Shown here: in pieces, positions 36,051 through 47,941 of the stretch | Numbering within the stretch: the first letter of the stretch is position 1 | Layout: every line of letters begins with the position of its first letter | NCBI GenBank assembly: GCA_903813345.2 | Contig: CAIIXF020000006.1 | Location: 4,611,096-4,675,095, forward strand | DNA from: Owenia fusiformis | Lineage: Eukaryota; Annelida; Polychaeta; Sabellida; Oweniidae | Direction: 5' to 3' | DNA: 64,000 nucleotides | Program-made: the position numbers and the translations under genes | Notes under the pieces: model-generated | Database searches by the model: none | Told to the model about the DNA's origin: nothing | The model's input: the letters and a program-made list of their open reading frames with translations, nothing else

Positions 36051-36339
36051 ATACTATTGACAGCCATTCATCCGTACTTTCTAGATGTGGGGTTAACCAA
36101 AAAATATTTTGATTTAAAATCAGCTGTGGTTAACCCCACATTATTGAAAATCTAGAGAATTGGGTTTCTTCGATGTACAGGGAACGTGATGACCGTATTG
36201 GAATATGTTAGGAAGAACTTAAAAGCGTTCACAGACGACAAAGAAAAAACACACCTACCAGTAATTCTTTGAATAAAATATAGCGGTTCTTTTAATGTAT
36301 TGCATAGTACTGGACGAAAATACTCGCATTTCCATCCCC

Positions 36340-36495
36340 TGTCCATATATTATGTACTATATATATGTTATATATATATGAGTTAGTTATTTTCAAAAGG
36401 TGGAGTGAAGTGTAGTACCTAGTTTGGTCAATAGAGGGAACATTAATCTGTCCCCGGGAGGATTTTCCCCGGGAATGTTACTATAGGTGAGTAGT
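36340..36495. repeat. dispersed repeat with CCCGGG hairpin, copy 1
   Basis: It contains TATATGAGTTAGTTATTTTC, GGTGGAGTGAA and TAGTACCTAGTTT, and the hairpin CCCCGGGAGGATTTTCCCCGGG. The inverse copy lies at 46030-46175. Confidence 0.8.
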
Positions 36496-37177
36496 ATAAT
36501 CAACAAACGGCGCCCTTTTCAATCCCATCATGCATGTCTTACTTCAAATATATACGTTTTCTGATTGGTGAATTTCTACTTGGGAATGGACCTAATTAGT
36601 TTTGGCATGCAGCTCAATTCGATATCAAAGAAATTGTAATCGAGCTAATTTGTGCGTCCAAAAGTTAGCTAACAGCAATCAAAATCATCTGTACTACCCA
36701 GCAATATTTTGGTTGATGGATAAATGAGAAATACGTTTTTACATGTGAAGTGACTATATGATTGAAAAACCTGGTAACATGAAACTGCATCATATTCTAT
36801 TGTCTTTGTAACCAGACATATAAAACAGTTTTATATATCTTTGTTGTAACATGAGGAATGTATGTAATATTTGTAAAGTGAAGATTAAAATACAATCATT
36901 CAATTTGTCACTAGCGGTAATTTAGAAGATGTACAATGTATTATGATTGGTCTCAAACCCAGGGGCTCCAAGGGGGAAAAATGAAACATCTATTCAAAGT
37001 TGATGAGGTCCCGATGAGGTCTCGCAAAAACAAATGTAATATTTGACATTTATCCTTTAGAAATAACGTAGTGTTACTAATTGGTGTTACTATAGCTGTA
37101 CCATCGATTCTGCGAATAAGGTACGAATGAAATTGTGGTCCAATGCATTATTTTAAGGGATCGAATACCTCTGACCA

Positions 37178-38026
37178 ATGTTACACTCCCGGTGTTACAA
37201 TCACATTCAATTTTCAACATTTGCAAAAGCAAAAAGGGAACGCCGCATTTGCAAAAGTATAGATATTATGATTTCTCTCATGCGTCGGTCAAGAATATCG
37301 TCTGGTTCCAGTGAAGACAACCCACTGACGTATAATCTACGGGGCGGCCCTGATAAAATCAAGAGGGGCAAACCGATGAATAAATTATTGGCCTCTGTAC
37401 TAGATCCGATCATCGGGTTATAAGCCGAACAGACAATTACAAATAAACGGGTATTTTGAAAAAAGTACAGGGGAATGGACACATTTTCTATAATTTATTT
37501 TAACATTTGCTTTTAAAAGGATACATTATTTTTCAATATCATACAACCCTCTTTAGGTTTGACAGCCTTAACTCCCCAACGGGTTCCTTTATTTTCTGCA
37601 CCTCCGAACTGTCCGAATATTTTCGAAGAAGATATCAATATTGTGTTCCATAAAGTTAAATTCAATTTTCTCTTTATTAACTTTAATTATATATTTGTTA
37701 GAACTTCGGATGGATGCATATTCTGTACGTTACATGATTTGTGGCAATTTCCCACTTATTGTAAATGGCGTAAACTTAGAAAAGTGAGGAATTTGACATC
37801 TACAGCCCTACAGATATTTTTTTCTCTTCACAATTCAAACATGAAAGGCTCTAACAAGGGGCTAAAGGTTGCTAGTTTTGCGGAGGCGAGTGTACTACTG
37901 AAATTAAACGCTCGTATTTATTGTTTCACAACTATTTCTAGTTACTTTGACGTAATGTTACGAAATAGAGGAGGTTCGCTATTCTCATTCTGTAAGATGT
38001 TTTCTATTTTTAAACACATGTCCTAA
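37178..38026 (+). CDS. unassigned coding-like region, two open frames
   Basis: Two frames lie on the same strand and in the same frame number: 37178-37423 (ends LASVLDPIIGL) and 37550-38026. The second follows an acceptor-like CCCTCTTTAG at 37549-37558 and is about 155 codons long, with RTSDGCIFCTLHDLWQFPTY and LKVASFAEASVLLKLNAR. That length is long for this AT-rich DNA. I do not recognise the family. It may be a host exon, a retrocopy or part of an integrated element. Confidence 0.3.
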
Positions 38027-38689
38027 ATGTCATACATTAAGTTACATATTATAATTTTGTACCAAGGAACACAATCTAGTCGGAATTTTAAAATGCCTGC
38101 GGTTTGGAATTTTTGGTTTAAATGAAGCTGTAATTTATTCATTTAGTCCCTCGCTTTTTAACCTTGGCGGAATAGCACAGGCAGCCAGGATTAAATCAAA
38201 TGGCAAAACGAAATGATCGTGCGTAATCAGATTTCGACGCATATCTTTCATGGGAGTAGTCGTGAGTGTTCGGCAGTGTTCCTCATGTGTGGTAAAAACT
38301 CCCTTTAAAATGGAGGATAACGTTTTCTGCATCGGGTCCGTCAAAAAGCTCGAACATTTTCAACGATGTGTTATTCGAGAACACAATGTACCATCAGAGT
38401 TTGTGAATTGTTGATAGAAATTTGTGTTTACAGAGAAACATCTCTCCAGCAGAAATTCCAAAACGCAATTTCGCAAGAAAATATTTTTAAAATGCAAGAA
38501 AATAATGCAGTGAATGCATCAGTTAAAAAACATTAAAAATAGTTTTCATAGCATACTGTTAATCGAGTGATTGAGTGATCATAACTAATATATTTAAGAA
38601 AATGAACATATTAACGAACAAATAGTTCAGACGACCTTACTTGTTAAAGGACTTCAAAAAACGGTTAGAATCTGTACTTCTAAAACGTT

Positions 38690-39360
38690 CCGTTGGAGGA
38701 GTATGTATCGGGTGGTCCACGATTGTGTTGTGTGGTTGCCCGGTTGATTGTTGTCTCTATTTAGAGAAGCTTAGTTGGATACACTGATATCACCGTTTCA
38801 TAGGTTGTGCCTGATTGTGTTTTGATTGTTTGATTTAATCGAGTTTAATTAATTGAGTATTTGGTTGAGCCTGGTTGTGTTATGGTAGGTTTTTTGCAGG
38901 TAGTGCCTAAATGAATTAGTTAAATGATAGGTTGAGTTGAGTTTAATCTTGTTGACTGTGTTGGATTGGTTTATGATTGGGTTGTGCTCGATTGTGTTGT
39001 AGCAGTTCGACAGCGCAGTCGGAATTGTGGTTCTTTGTCTGGTTGAATCTGGTTGTAATGTGTTTTGGCGCATTGGGTTACGTAAGTTTTATAATGTTGT
39101 GTTGTGAATGTATTATATTGGTCGGGTAGCAGGTTGTGCCCAGTCCGGTGAGGTATTTGGCTGTGTCCATCTGTGTGACTAGTGTTATCTCAAGTTGGAT
39201 GAGAATTTGTTGTGCATATTGGTATTTTAGATTGGTTGTTTTTATTGGTTGTGCCTGATTGTGTTGTGTCACTTAGTTTGACAGTCGGTTTTCTGTTTTT
39301 GTCTGGTATTGGTTTCGTGTACAGTCACATTGTGCCCCATTGCGTCATGCTAATTTTATA
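38690..39360. repeat. G+T-rich degenerate repeat
   Basis: Phrases such as GGTTGTGCCTGATTGTGTTG recur many times with variable spacing, with almost no C-rich counterpart on this strand. Open frames on the opposite strand (rich in Asn, Thr, Gln, His) are products of this composition. Confidence 0.8.
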
Positions 39361-39399
39361 AATGGAATGTGTTCTGTTGTTCTCATGCAGGGCTGGTCA

Positions 39400-40010
39400 C
39401 AAACATAAAATACAGGAAAACTTTCCTTTTAGGAAATAATAAATGGAATAATTAGAAGAGATGAAAACAAATATGCTATATGATATATTGATAAAAAGTA
39501 AACAAGAACGAAATGTTTTATAAAAACATTGGAGTTATATTTTTAGTATTCCTCATGATAAAACGTTTTATGATAAAATATATTCTTTGAAATGACAAAC
39601 ATGAAATACAAAAAGTATGCTGAATTCAACTTTAAATTATTTCATAACATTTTTGCATGTGGAAGTGAGATATGTAGATGGAACTCTAATATTAACCAAA
39701 ATTGTTCAAAATTTTATATAATTCAAAATGCAAAACATCTTATTTTTGAATGTAAGCAAGTAGAAGCACTATGGAAGGATGTGGAAAAAATATTGAAATG
39801 TAAAATACTCTGGTTACATTTTATTCTGGGTTTTCATTTCATGAAAAGTGATATAGCATTTAGAAATTTAATACTTATTATAGGTTACACAATATATTCA
39901 ACATTTGTCGGAAGAAAGGAAAAAATATCAAAATGGCAACTCCAAATCAAAAATTGCACCTTTAAAGATCTACGCAAAATGTGTAAATGAAAACGAAAAA
40001 GTAAATCATT
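39400..40010 (+). pseudogene. LINE ORF2 C-terminal fragment (L1/Tx1-like)
   Basis: The open frame 39592-39990 reads FNFKLFHNIFACGSEICRW and NAKHLIFECKQVEALWKDVE. This is the pattern of the region after the reverse transcriptase in L1/Tx1-type ORF2 (FQYKILHRI ... HLFWECP ... W). It is a short, isolated remnant. It differs from the LINE at 40696-42054 and has the opposite strand. Confidence 0.6.
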
Positions 40011-40019
40011 ATTTAGATC

Positions 40020-40679
40020 AATTTAGTGCAATAAAGGCGGTCGCGGGGGTGCTTACGGCGATCCTACAGGTCGCAGGGGTAAACCACAAACTCTAGGATT
40101 AGCCGCAAGTCGACTAGGCCCTATGTACAGCCACCGCGGGACCTTTCCACGGTCCGCCAGCGGCTTGTTTATTTCTACAATGAATAGAAAAAGTTAACTC
40201 TGACTTATGATTTTTACGGGGACTCTACGGCCTTTAAAATATTGATACACCATACAGAAACCGTAAAACGACCGTAGTCACACTTGCAACGGCGAACGCA
40301 CGGTTTTATTACATTTTACGCCCGATCATAGCCATACGTCTGCCGTGAAAATTTTATGTAATTCAGATATTTTAACAGTCACATTCGCTTGGGAAGTCGT
40401 ATTTTGATTTTGTGAAAATATAAAACTTATGGGTGCTGCACGACCTTTTAAATGATGACTCACAGTCTACGGCGTTTTCACTTCTACGGTAATCATAGAA
40501 ATGAAAACATTCAGAGTCATAATTTCTACGGTACGGTGACTCCACAGGCTGTAAATTACTGGATATGTACGGATACCGTGGTCCGACCGTAGATAACATA
40601 CAGGCTAGCCGTAGAAAATACTCAGAGTTCGTTAATTCGTGCGATTCACGTAGAAATCATCAGGTCGTAGCTTAAGTGC
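40020..40679. repeat. CG-richer repeat with GCCGTAG motifs, copy 2 (left half)
   Basis: It has the same texture as 29140-29720: GGTCGCGGGGGTGC, CCGTAGATAACATACAGGC and AGCCGTAGAAAATACTC. It is cut by the LINE insertion and continues at 42071-42400. Confidence 0.6.
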
Positions 40680-42070
40680 AGAAAGATCCCATTGTTTTGT
40701 TTTTTTTGTTTTTTTTTATAGATGGCATCTTATTTGCATCGCTTTATTTTTGTATTACAGATATATATCAAGCAGAATAAAAAATACAAATGTGTATTAA
40801 CCACGTGTATGGAAATAGCGGTGAGCAATTTTTTATAAAGTAGAGTTGATATAGTAGCAAAGACGTTATGGTATTTGGACACCTGACCTTTTTTTTTTTT
40901 TTTTTTTTAATTAATATTCATTATTTATTTCTCACACTATAAATTTACATACATGTGCATACATTGGTGATAGTAAAGACAATTTGATAATATAGAGTTA
41001 AGGCACATAACAGTTACATGATCTCATTTCGAATAAAAAAAAAAGCAAAAAAGATACACAGTACAGACAGCAAAAATAATAAAATAATAAAATACAGGTT
41101 TGTGCAACGATACATTGTTGAAATTAAAATGGTATGTCTAATTTATTCAGTATTGAGTTCCATTTCCCGATAAAAAGTTGCCGGTTTTTGTTTTCTGTAG
41201 ATATTTTTAATTCATCTTTAATTTTGTTTCTTAAAGTATTTTTAAAACCGTTCACACTAATGTCGTAGTTTCCAATTTTGGAGTTGTGAATGTAGTTTTT
41301 CGCGTATAGCAAACAATAATTTAGAATTGTATCGCGATCGTCACAGTTGCCTATTTTTCCTAATAATATATCCCGGTCTCTCAAAAGTATATTGTCAAAT
41401 AGGACGGATATTTCATTCCAAAAGTTCGCGACTGTCGCGCATTCTATATAGAAGTGTTGGGTGTCATCTACTGCACCACGATTGCATTTATCACATAGAT
41501 TAGACTCTTTAATTTTTCTGTTGAACAGAAATAAGTTACAAGGGGTGAGGTTAAGTAGTAGTTTGTATTGGAAACTTTGGATTTTTGGCTCTCGCGCAAC
41601 TTGAAAAGGTAGTCTAAAAATAGATTTCCACTCTTGTTCTGTCAGGTCAAATTTTTCATTGAAATATCGTTTTCCTACGGGTTCCTTAAATTTGTTTTGT
41701 ACGATGTGCCAATATATTCTTTTGGTACTAATATGTTTGATATTTATAATTGAATTTTTGATTTGTAAGTCATCAACTCCTAGTGTATTGATATTATCAT
41801 TTTCGATTTTTAAGAGAGTTTTCCACGAGCGTGGAATTGCGTGTATTATGCCGTAGTATGTTACGAAGGGTGTCAAGATATCATATTTTAGGGTGAATTC
41901 TTCGTATCCTAGAAAATCTCCATTTTCATTTATTAAATCTTTTACTTTAAATATGTTTCGAGCTTTCCAATCAGGGTAGTTGACACTTTCATTATTAATT
42001 GTTAACCATTTATTGTTCCAAATTGATTCATTCATAACGGTGGACTTGTCATAAAGAAAGATCCCATTGT
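40680..42070 (-). mobile_element. L1/Tx1-like LINE insertion with 16-bp target-site duplication
   Basis: AGAAAGATCCCATTGT occurs at 40680-40695 and again at 42055-42070, flanking the insert. The element is on the minus strand: its terminal poly(A) is the T-rich tract at 40696-40720. It is 5'-truncated and keeps only the end of ORF2. A second, internal poly(A) (20 T's at 40889-40908) lies between the ORF's 3' region and the terminal tail. It has inserted into the CG-richer repeat. Confidence 0.85.
41124..42035 (-). CDS. LINE ORF2 C-terminal part, open over 303 codons
   Basis: An uninterrupted frame includes FQYKLLLNLTPCNLFLFNRK, CDKCNRGAVDDTQHFYIECA and NFWNEI. These are the Cys/His-containing post-reverse-transcriptase region of L1/Tx1-type ORF2, and the frame ends at KLDIPF. 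No reverse-transcriptase or endonuclease domain remains because the copy is 5'-truncated. The lack of stops suggests a young insertion. Confidence 0.8.
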   Translation of the reverse strand: MNESIWNNKWLTINNESVNYPDWKARNIFKVKDLINENGDFLGYEEFTLKYDILTPFVTYYGIIHAIPRSWKTLLKIENDNINTLGVDDLQIKNSIINIKHISTKRIYWHIVQNKFKEPVGKRYFNEKFDLTEQEWKSIFRLPFQVAREPKIQSFQYKLLLNLTPCNLFLFNRKIKESNLCDKCNRGAVDDTQHFYIECATVANFWNEISVLFDNILLRDRDILLGKIGNCDDRDTILNYCLLYAKNYIHNSKIGNYDISVNGFKNTLRNKIKDELKISTENKNRQLFIGKWNSILNKLDIPF

Positions 42071-42400
42071 GGCACGTCTGACTGAATTACGGTTGACTTG
42101 CGTCTGCCGATTGGTTTGATTGGTAATGTACTCGGTCTTTGAGTCAGTTTTGCTGCGGCAACCATACGGCAGCCATGCGGAGTTTTTTGATTAACTTCTA
42201 CGTTGGCCGTAGAAATTAAAACAGTTATAACTCTGGGTTATGATTATGATTGACTCTGAGGCTGTGAAAAACTGGATATGCCGAACAGAGACCGTAATCC
42301 TGCCGTAGATTTTCTACGATTACCATAAAAATATGCCGATTCTAATAACTACAACGTACGGTCGCCGTAGATCAATGTGCGACTAAGGTTAAGCGGTACA
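42071..42400. repeat. CG-richer repeat, copy 2 (right half)
   Basis: This continues the block interrupted at 40680, with GGCCGTAGAAATTAAAAC, ACCGTAATCCTGCCGTAGAT and GGTCGCCGTAGATC. Confidence 0.55.
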
Positions 42401-44930
42401 ATATTTTCAAAATATCTCACAATCTGTTAACTGAGTTTGTTCCAAAGTAAATACGTACCAAATATGTCATTTGCTTAATCACGCATGTTAATGCGACAAT
42501 GATATGAAATGCTGCCTGACAGGCTGAAGTTTAAGCTATATTTACTCTGCTCCTGATGCGACAGATATGGTTGTCCCCTGAGTGTGAATCGCCCCTGTGG
42601 CACTATATAAAACACAATGCGTACTGGGATTAAAGGTATTATCACTGTGTTTTGACAATTGTCTACTCTGGACCAATATCCTTAGAAACTCCGGTCTCAA
42701 TAATATGTATATTCGTGCGTAGGAGTGGCGTTCCTAGGGGAAAGGGTTCGGGGGGAAATCATTCCTAGAGTAGGGGACCATCATTCCTGTTACCCCGGTC
42801 CTCATTTTTGCTCAATGAGGCGCGATAATTTCAGACCAAAGTGGTGTGATTTATATAAAGCTCCTTGTCTTTTCATCTAGTATCCGTCTCAGAAATCTCA
42901 TGTTCTCCGAGCCATGATTGCCTGAAAGGTGTTAAATGATATTAATTGACTCGGTTGCCCTAGTTGACAGTAGCATTTCAAATCTGTTCTTAAGGATTTA
43001 TGTTCTTTGAAATGATACGATTGATTAATTAATAGTCTATGAATGCCCATAATGTGGTTCAACAATCTGCCATTAATTGGTGTTTGTGCATCACTGGACA
43101 TAATATTGAAAAGTGTTTTTGCAGCTTAGGTGTGGTGTTTTTGCATCAAAATCGAGGAACTAAAACAGTGAATTTCTCACTTTTTGATGATGCTAGATCT
43201 AAACTAAGAACATTTTTAACATTATAGATCGTTTCTTAAGTGCACATATACGATTATTGAGAAACTCGTCCAAGAAATGAGTTTAAATGGGGAAAACAAA
43301 ATATCTTTCGAAGACCCATCACCTGGACCAGAAGTTTGGCCATCTTGATGCCACAAAACACTGTGTTTTTGCATCACGTTTCTCCCCAGTAAAAATCGTC
43401 GATGTGATGCCTTACTTCTAACTCGTTCCGTGTACGTAACAATAGAGAGGTTAAGCTATACCCTTCGATGGCCTTAATTATTAACATATCTCTGCTATTT
43501 TGGAACTTTTAATAAATCTTGGCAGATTATTAAAATGTAACTTTATTTTTCTAATAAACAAATTCATTGGGTCCATCCATTAATCCAAAATTTCATAGGC
43601 CTTCTCTAAGAAATTAAGCTAATTATTACAAATACTGTTATCTACATTTTACCAGAACTAAAACAAACCTTTTCGCAGATTGACAACACTTAGTAGATTT
43701 TTTGTTATTCTATAAAATATTTGACCATATTATCAGCACACCATTAGAAGGCTTGTCCATTCTTCTTCTTAAAGCTTATTTTAAACAAATGTTTGCTGTA
43801 TGTGTAGGTAAATTAAAATCATGAAAGCGTCCGTAATATTATCTATCTATCATGTCAGTTCAATGCACATCGGTCTCCAAATGCCTGATTCAAATCTCGT
43901 ATGAACAAGAAAGAGGACGGTATACTTTTTCAATGATGCGCTGTATTATGTTGCTTTCTATTTCATATTGTCCAAACTGTATGTCTAAGTGATTTCCTTT
44001 TTAAAGTTCTATACGTTAGACTTTGTTTTTTTAGTTTCTAAATGTTTCATTCGTTCGAAATGTTAAGGACGGGGGGGGGGCGTGCATCGTCGGTTCCCAC
44101 GCGCAATCTCTACGTTCTATGAGGATAGGTCCGAAGCTTGGTGAAGCAAGATGGGGGTGTGCTCTCCATACGAAACACACAATGGAAGATCTTACCACCG
44201 TATTCACAAATGACATTTAAGTTTTGCGATAATAACGCCCCTTACAAGTATTAATTACAGGTCGTGTAGACCATTGTTGCGTGATTTATAGCAAAAACTT
44301 CACTTTTACACGTTGATAACGATATGCCCTTTTATAGATCTCATATCTTAGAGGTGTATCATTTCAAACAAAAATCCTAGAATACCTAACACATTTTACC
44401 ATACCGTGCACTTATTCATTTTGCAATTCAACTTTCAACTTCTAAACTTTTCAACTTTAACTTTTCTTGAAAAAATAAATCTTCCAGATTTGTTGAATTT
44501 TGCAGAAATTCCGGCATCCCCTCCTCCGTTCATTCTATGCGATCATATGGTGATTCTTTATCTAACGCTCGAGAGAGAATGCTGTGTTGATCACGACTTA
44601 GCTGATGAATAAGGATATGCGGTGTTAGACGGAGTTGTCCTAGGTTTCCTGAAGACGTACTCTTTTGTAAAAAAATCTGCCTAACATAATCTATGTTCTG
44701 AATTAAAAGAACCGTATTTGGAAAATATTGTCTTCATATTTATTTTAACGCTAAATGCGTCTGCGACCAAGAAAGGGGCCTTCCTGGTCGAAAGTGCAAC
44801 TTTACCTTTACTTGTAGAACACATTTAGTAAGAATGTTTATTTCAACTTTTGTTTACTGATTTGCGATGCCAGACTGTCGTGGCATGTTATACAATACAG
44901 GACAACACAATAACAATACAACATCAAGGC
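42401..44930. other. intergenic, no gene recognised
   Basis: This is AT-rich sequence with a few short repeats of GTTTTTGCATCA near 43090-43380 and a G-run near 44070. No coding motif is seen. Confidence 0.5.
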
Positions 44931-45324
44931 AAAGGACGAATTTCGGTTTGGAGAACGAAGTTCATCAATCTAAATGAGCATTATCCCTGCTTCGGACAAA
45001 TTTGATTTTTTTTACATCATATAGATTTGAATGTCTTCTTTTGAATAGTCATAATTTAATTTGGGTAATATTTCTAGATGTTTCACAAAAAAATATTAGC
45101 GCAGTACACTGATGAACTTTTTTCCCCAAATCGAGACTTGTATTTTATTGAATCAGTCTAATTGAGCGTTATCCCGGCTTCAGACCAATTTGTTATTTTT
45201 ACATCTTGTAGATTTAAATGTCCTCTTTTGAATATTCATAATTTAATTTGGGTAATATTTCTATATTTTTCATGAAAAAAATATTAGCCCAGAAGACTGT
45301 TCTCCAAACCGAGAATCATCCTTT
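44931..45324. mobile_element. MITE with 26-bp terminal inverted repeats, copy 1
   Basis: It starts AAAGGACGAATTTCGGTTTG and ends with the inverse (CAAACCGAGAATCATCCTTT). The interior consists of two diverged direct repeats of about 170 bp, each with TTTGGGTAATATTTCTA and AAAAATATTAGC. The second copy, inverted, is at 51367-51762. Confidence 0.85.
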
Positions 45325-46029
45325 CACCTTCTCTCTATGATCTCTTTAGTAAAACTAATTTTCAAAGATGACGCGAATAAAACTGTTTTTGTTATATTGC
45401 TATCATGAAATACATGGCAAAAGTCGTCGACTCCGATTTTATTGACGAAGTGCTTCGAGAAACAGAATTTGGAAAATCGTGGACAACATCGTAGAGAACA
45501 AAAATCGTCAATCCGCGAATAGTAATTGACGATATTTTCTGAGAAACGAATGCACTCATAGCGCACTTATTGCACTTAAATCGTAAATCATGAAAATAAC
45601 GGCATAGTGGAGTTCTAATGGGGTTCATCGTATTTAGCTATAAGCCTATTTTGAAATCATACATGGTCCACTGGCGGATCCAGACCAATACCCCCCCCCC
45701 CTTCCTGGGCTTAGAAAAAAATTGTAGGGCCCGAAAAATTGTTTTTCTCAAAAATTACATAGGGCCTCGAAAATGGGCATTTTGGCCATAATTTGGCCTT
45801 TTTAGGTCAAATGTTCAAAACATGGGCCGTAGATTTTCATCTGGATCCGCCAATGTGGTCAAAGTTGTAAATTTAAAAAGGCCAAATAATTGCAACATTG
45901 AAAGTGCATGCAACTTATCAACGTACACGTCTCCTGGAGTGAAACGTGTTGGTATAAACTATCCAATGTTGCACATAGAACACATACATAATACAAAAGA
46001 ATGCTGGGATTGAAATTATATCGTAGTGT

Positions 46030-46175
46030 AAGCCAATTTACTGACTGGATTACTCAGTTGGAGTAACAATTCCCGGGGAAACTTTCCCGGGGACAGATAA
46101 CTATTCCCTCTATTGACTAAACTAGGTACTATAGTTCACTCCACCTTTTGAAAATAACTAACTCATATATATATT
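46030..46175. repeat. dispersed repeat with CCCGGG hairpin, copy 2 (inverse)
   Basis: This is the inverse of 36340-36495, with CCCGGGGAAACTTTCCCGGG, CCCTCTATTGACTAAACTAG and TCACTCCACCTTTTG. Confidence 0.8.
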
Positions 46176-46343
46176 AAAGTACTTGTACGTTAATAGTACA
46201 AGGGCAATATATAGGGGTTATGCACTGGGAGGTTTTGGATACAGGGAATATCCCGAGGGATATACAATATATCTTCCCGGGGGAAGATGTATTGTAAATC
46301 CCAAGGGATATTCCATGTATCCAAACCGACCGTGCATAACTGG

Positions 46344-46681
46344 TGTATCTCATACTTGAGTGGGTTTAGGGTAGATATAACCTTTTCCACCTTTTTCAAA
46401 TGACAAGATATTTATATTTAACATTTTCGTAATATTCTTTTTGTTCAATACAATGAAATTGTAACATTTAAACTTAAAAAGTTTAAATTTTAAAATTAAA
46501 AAATTAAAACTTTTGATATTTAAACTTTTTTAAACTTTTGAAAAATTCCCGGGAGCGGGATGGATATTTTATATCTGCCCGCATTTGGCCTGGAGCGGGA
46601 CATATTGTAATCCTGCCCGCTCCTCAGATATGATATATTTCCGAGTGATATCTACCCCAAACCCACTTAAGTATGAGATAC
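46344..46681. repeat. fold-back repeat with arms of about 34 bp
   Basis: The left arm GTATCTCATACTTGAGTGGG (continuing TTTAGGGTAGATAT) is inverted at 46647-46681 (ATATCTACCCCAAACCCACT and on). The interior is AT-rich, with GGGAGCGGG and CCCGCTCC inverted blocks. Confidence 0.75.
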
Positions 46682-47620
46682 AGTGAAATATTAGTGTTTC
46701 CCCGATATACTGGGAACGTACATTAGAACTGGCCCGGCAAGGTGGTAATAATGCATATTATCGTATGATCCGAAAAATGAAGCCCTCTGATTGGTCAGTT
46801 CTTGTGATGTAGCAATCTGTATTGCTACTTAGATTGTCCCCATTGATCATCTCCGGAGCAATACAGAAAATATTGGTACGGAGGGGACAATCTCAGTTGC
46901 AATACAGAGAATACAAAAAGTCCTTAAGGATCACCTCCTAGTAAAATTTACTGGCCTAAGATTACAAGATAAAAACGTTATAGACTGATTTGAAGTGCAA
47001 TACAGGATATATTCTGCTCTCAGTATTCTGTATTGGCACTCGACTTCGTCTCATTCCAAAAGAGAATTTCTCGAGCAGAATATATCCTCTCCTCTAAATT
47101 GGTTTTACAAATAACCGTATAACATTTATTTTCTTTATATACCTTGCAGACTAATGCTATGATAAGAAAGTCATATTGGAGCAAACTCAACTGGGCAAAT
47201 AAACACTTCCAAAGAAAATCATACCCAGAAAAGGAGTATTTTCTGGACTTTTCAAAGTTTATAAAATAATATAAATAATATTCATAGTGTCCATATAATT
47301 TATTTTTACATTTTTCCATATAATGGGATGATTATACAGGTTGAGCAATACTAAATATAAGTCAAGCATCAATGTCAAGTACAGGGTGTTCCAAAATTAT
47401 GAAGGAAGGGGCTGAATCTGTCCTTTTACTTTTGGGACCCCATGTATGTACCCCCTCTAAACCCCTCTCTATCATATGGCTTTGTAAGAACTGAGATGGC
47501 ATCAGGGTTATGTACAGCCTCTTGTTGCACGATCATACACTAATGGACAATACAACTCTACATTTAAGTCTAACAGCCACTCTACTGCAAATGTGATAAA
47601 AGAACACCCACCATAAAGTA
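46682..47620. other. intergenic with repeat fragments
   Basis: It holds a fragment of the composite palindromic repeat at 46727-46755 (AACTGGCCCGGCAAGGTGGT). It also holds one mariner-like tip ACAGGGTGTTCCAAAATTAT near 47382 without a partner. No gene is recognised. Confidence 0.45.
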
Positions 47621-47941
47621 CAGTCAAACCTGTAAAGTGAAACGCCTTTTTAAAGATGCAGTATACCAAAAATTTCTCTCCCGGACAATCAATGATGTCC
47701 CACTACTATTGCTTATACAATGAATATGCAGTACAACTCAATATGGAAAATCAATGGAGGGGGTCTTGATTGTGATCTCCTATCGTATAGGGCCACCTAT
47801 CTGGAACACCTCAATAAGTAGGAACATTTTTCAGAATTCTTTGACTGATTAACTTAATCTTAAATGCACTTGTCTGGGATATCTCCAAAGTGGAACATTT
47901 TTAGAAGTGCCAAAGGTGTTCCACTTATATAGGTTTTACTG
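47621..47941. mobile_element. MITE, pogo/Tigger-like ends
   Basis: The left end is CAGTCAAACCTGTAAAGTGA. The inverted right end is CAGTAAAACCTATATAAGTG followed by GAACACCTTT. CAGT...AAACCT tips with a TA target (TA is present at the left) are typical of pogo/Tigger-related MITEs. The element is 321 bp, without coding sequence. Confidence 0.7.

Larger units (their letters stand above)
35138..37170. other. intergenic with dispersed repeats
   Basis: This region contains the repeat at 35815-36050, the repeat at 36340-36495 and a short segment at 35523-35552 (GTTCCCAGTATATCGGGGAA) that recurs inverted near 46695-46722. No gene is recognised. Confidence 0.5.

Noticed and set aside
38849-39272. 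Asn/Thr/Gln-rich minus-strand frames
   Set aside because: Composition artefact of the G+T-rich repeat.
47382-47410. Mariner-like tip ACAGGGTGTTCCAAAATTAT
   Set aside because: No inverted partner with a matching end was found nearby, so no element is called.
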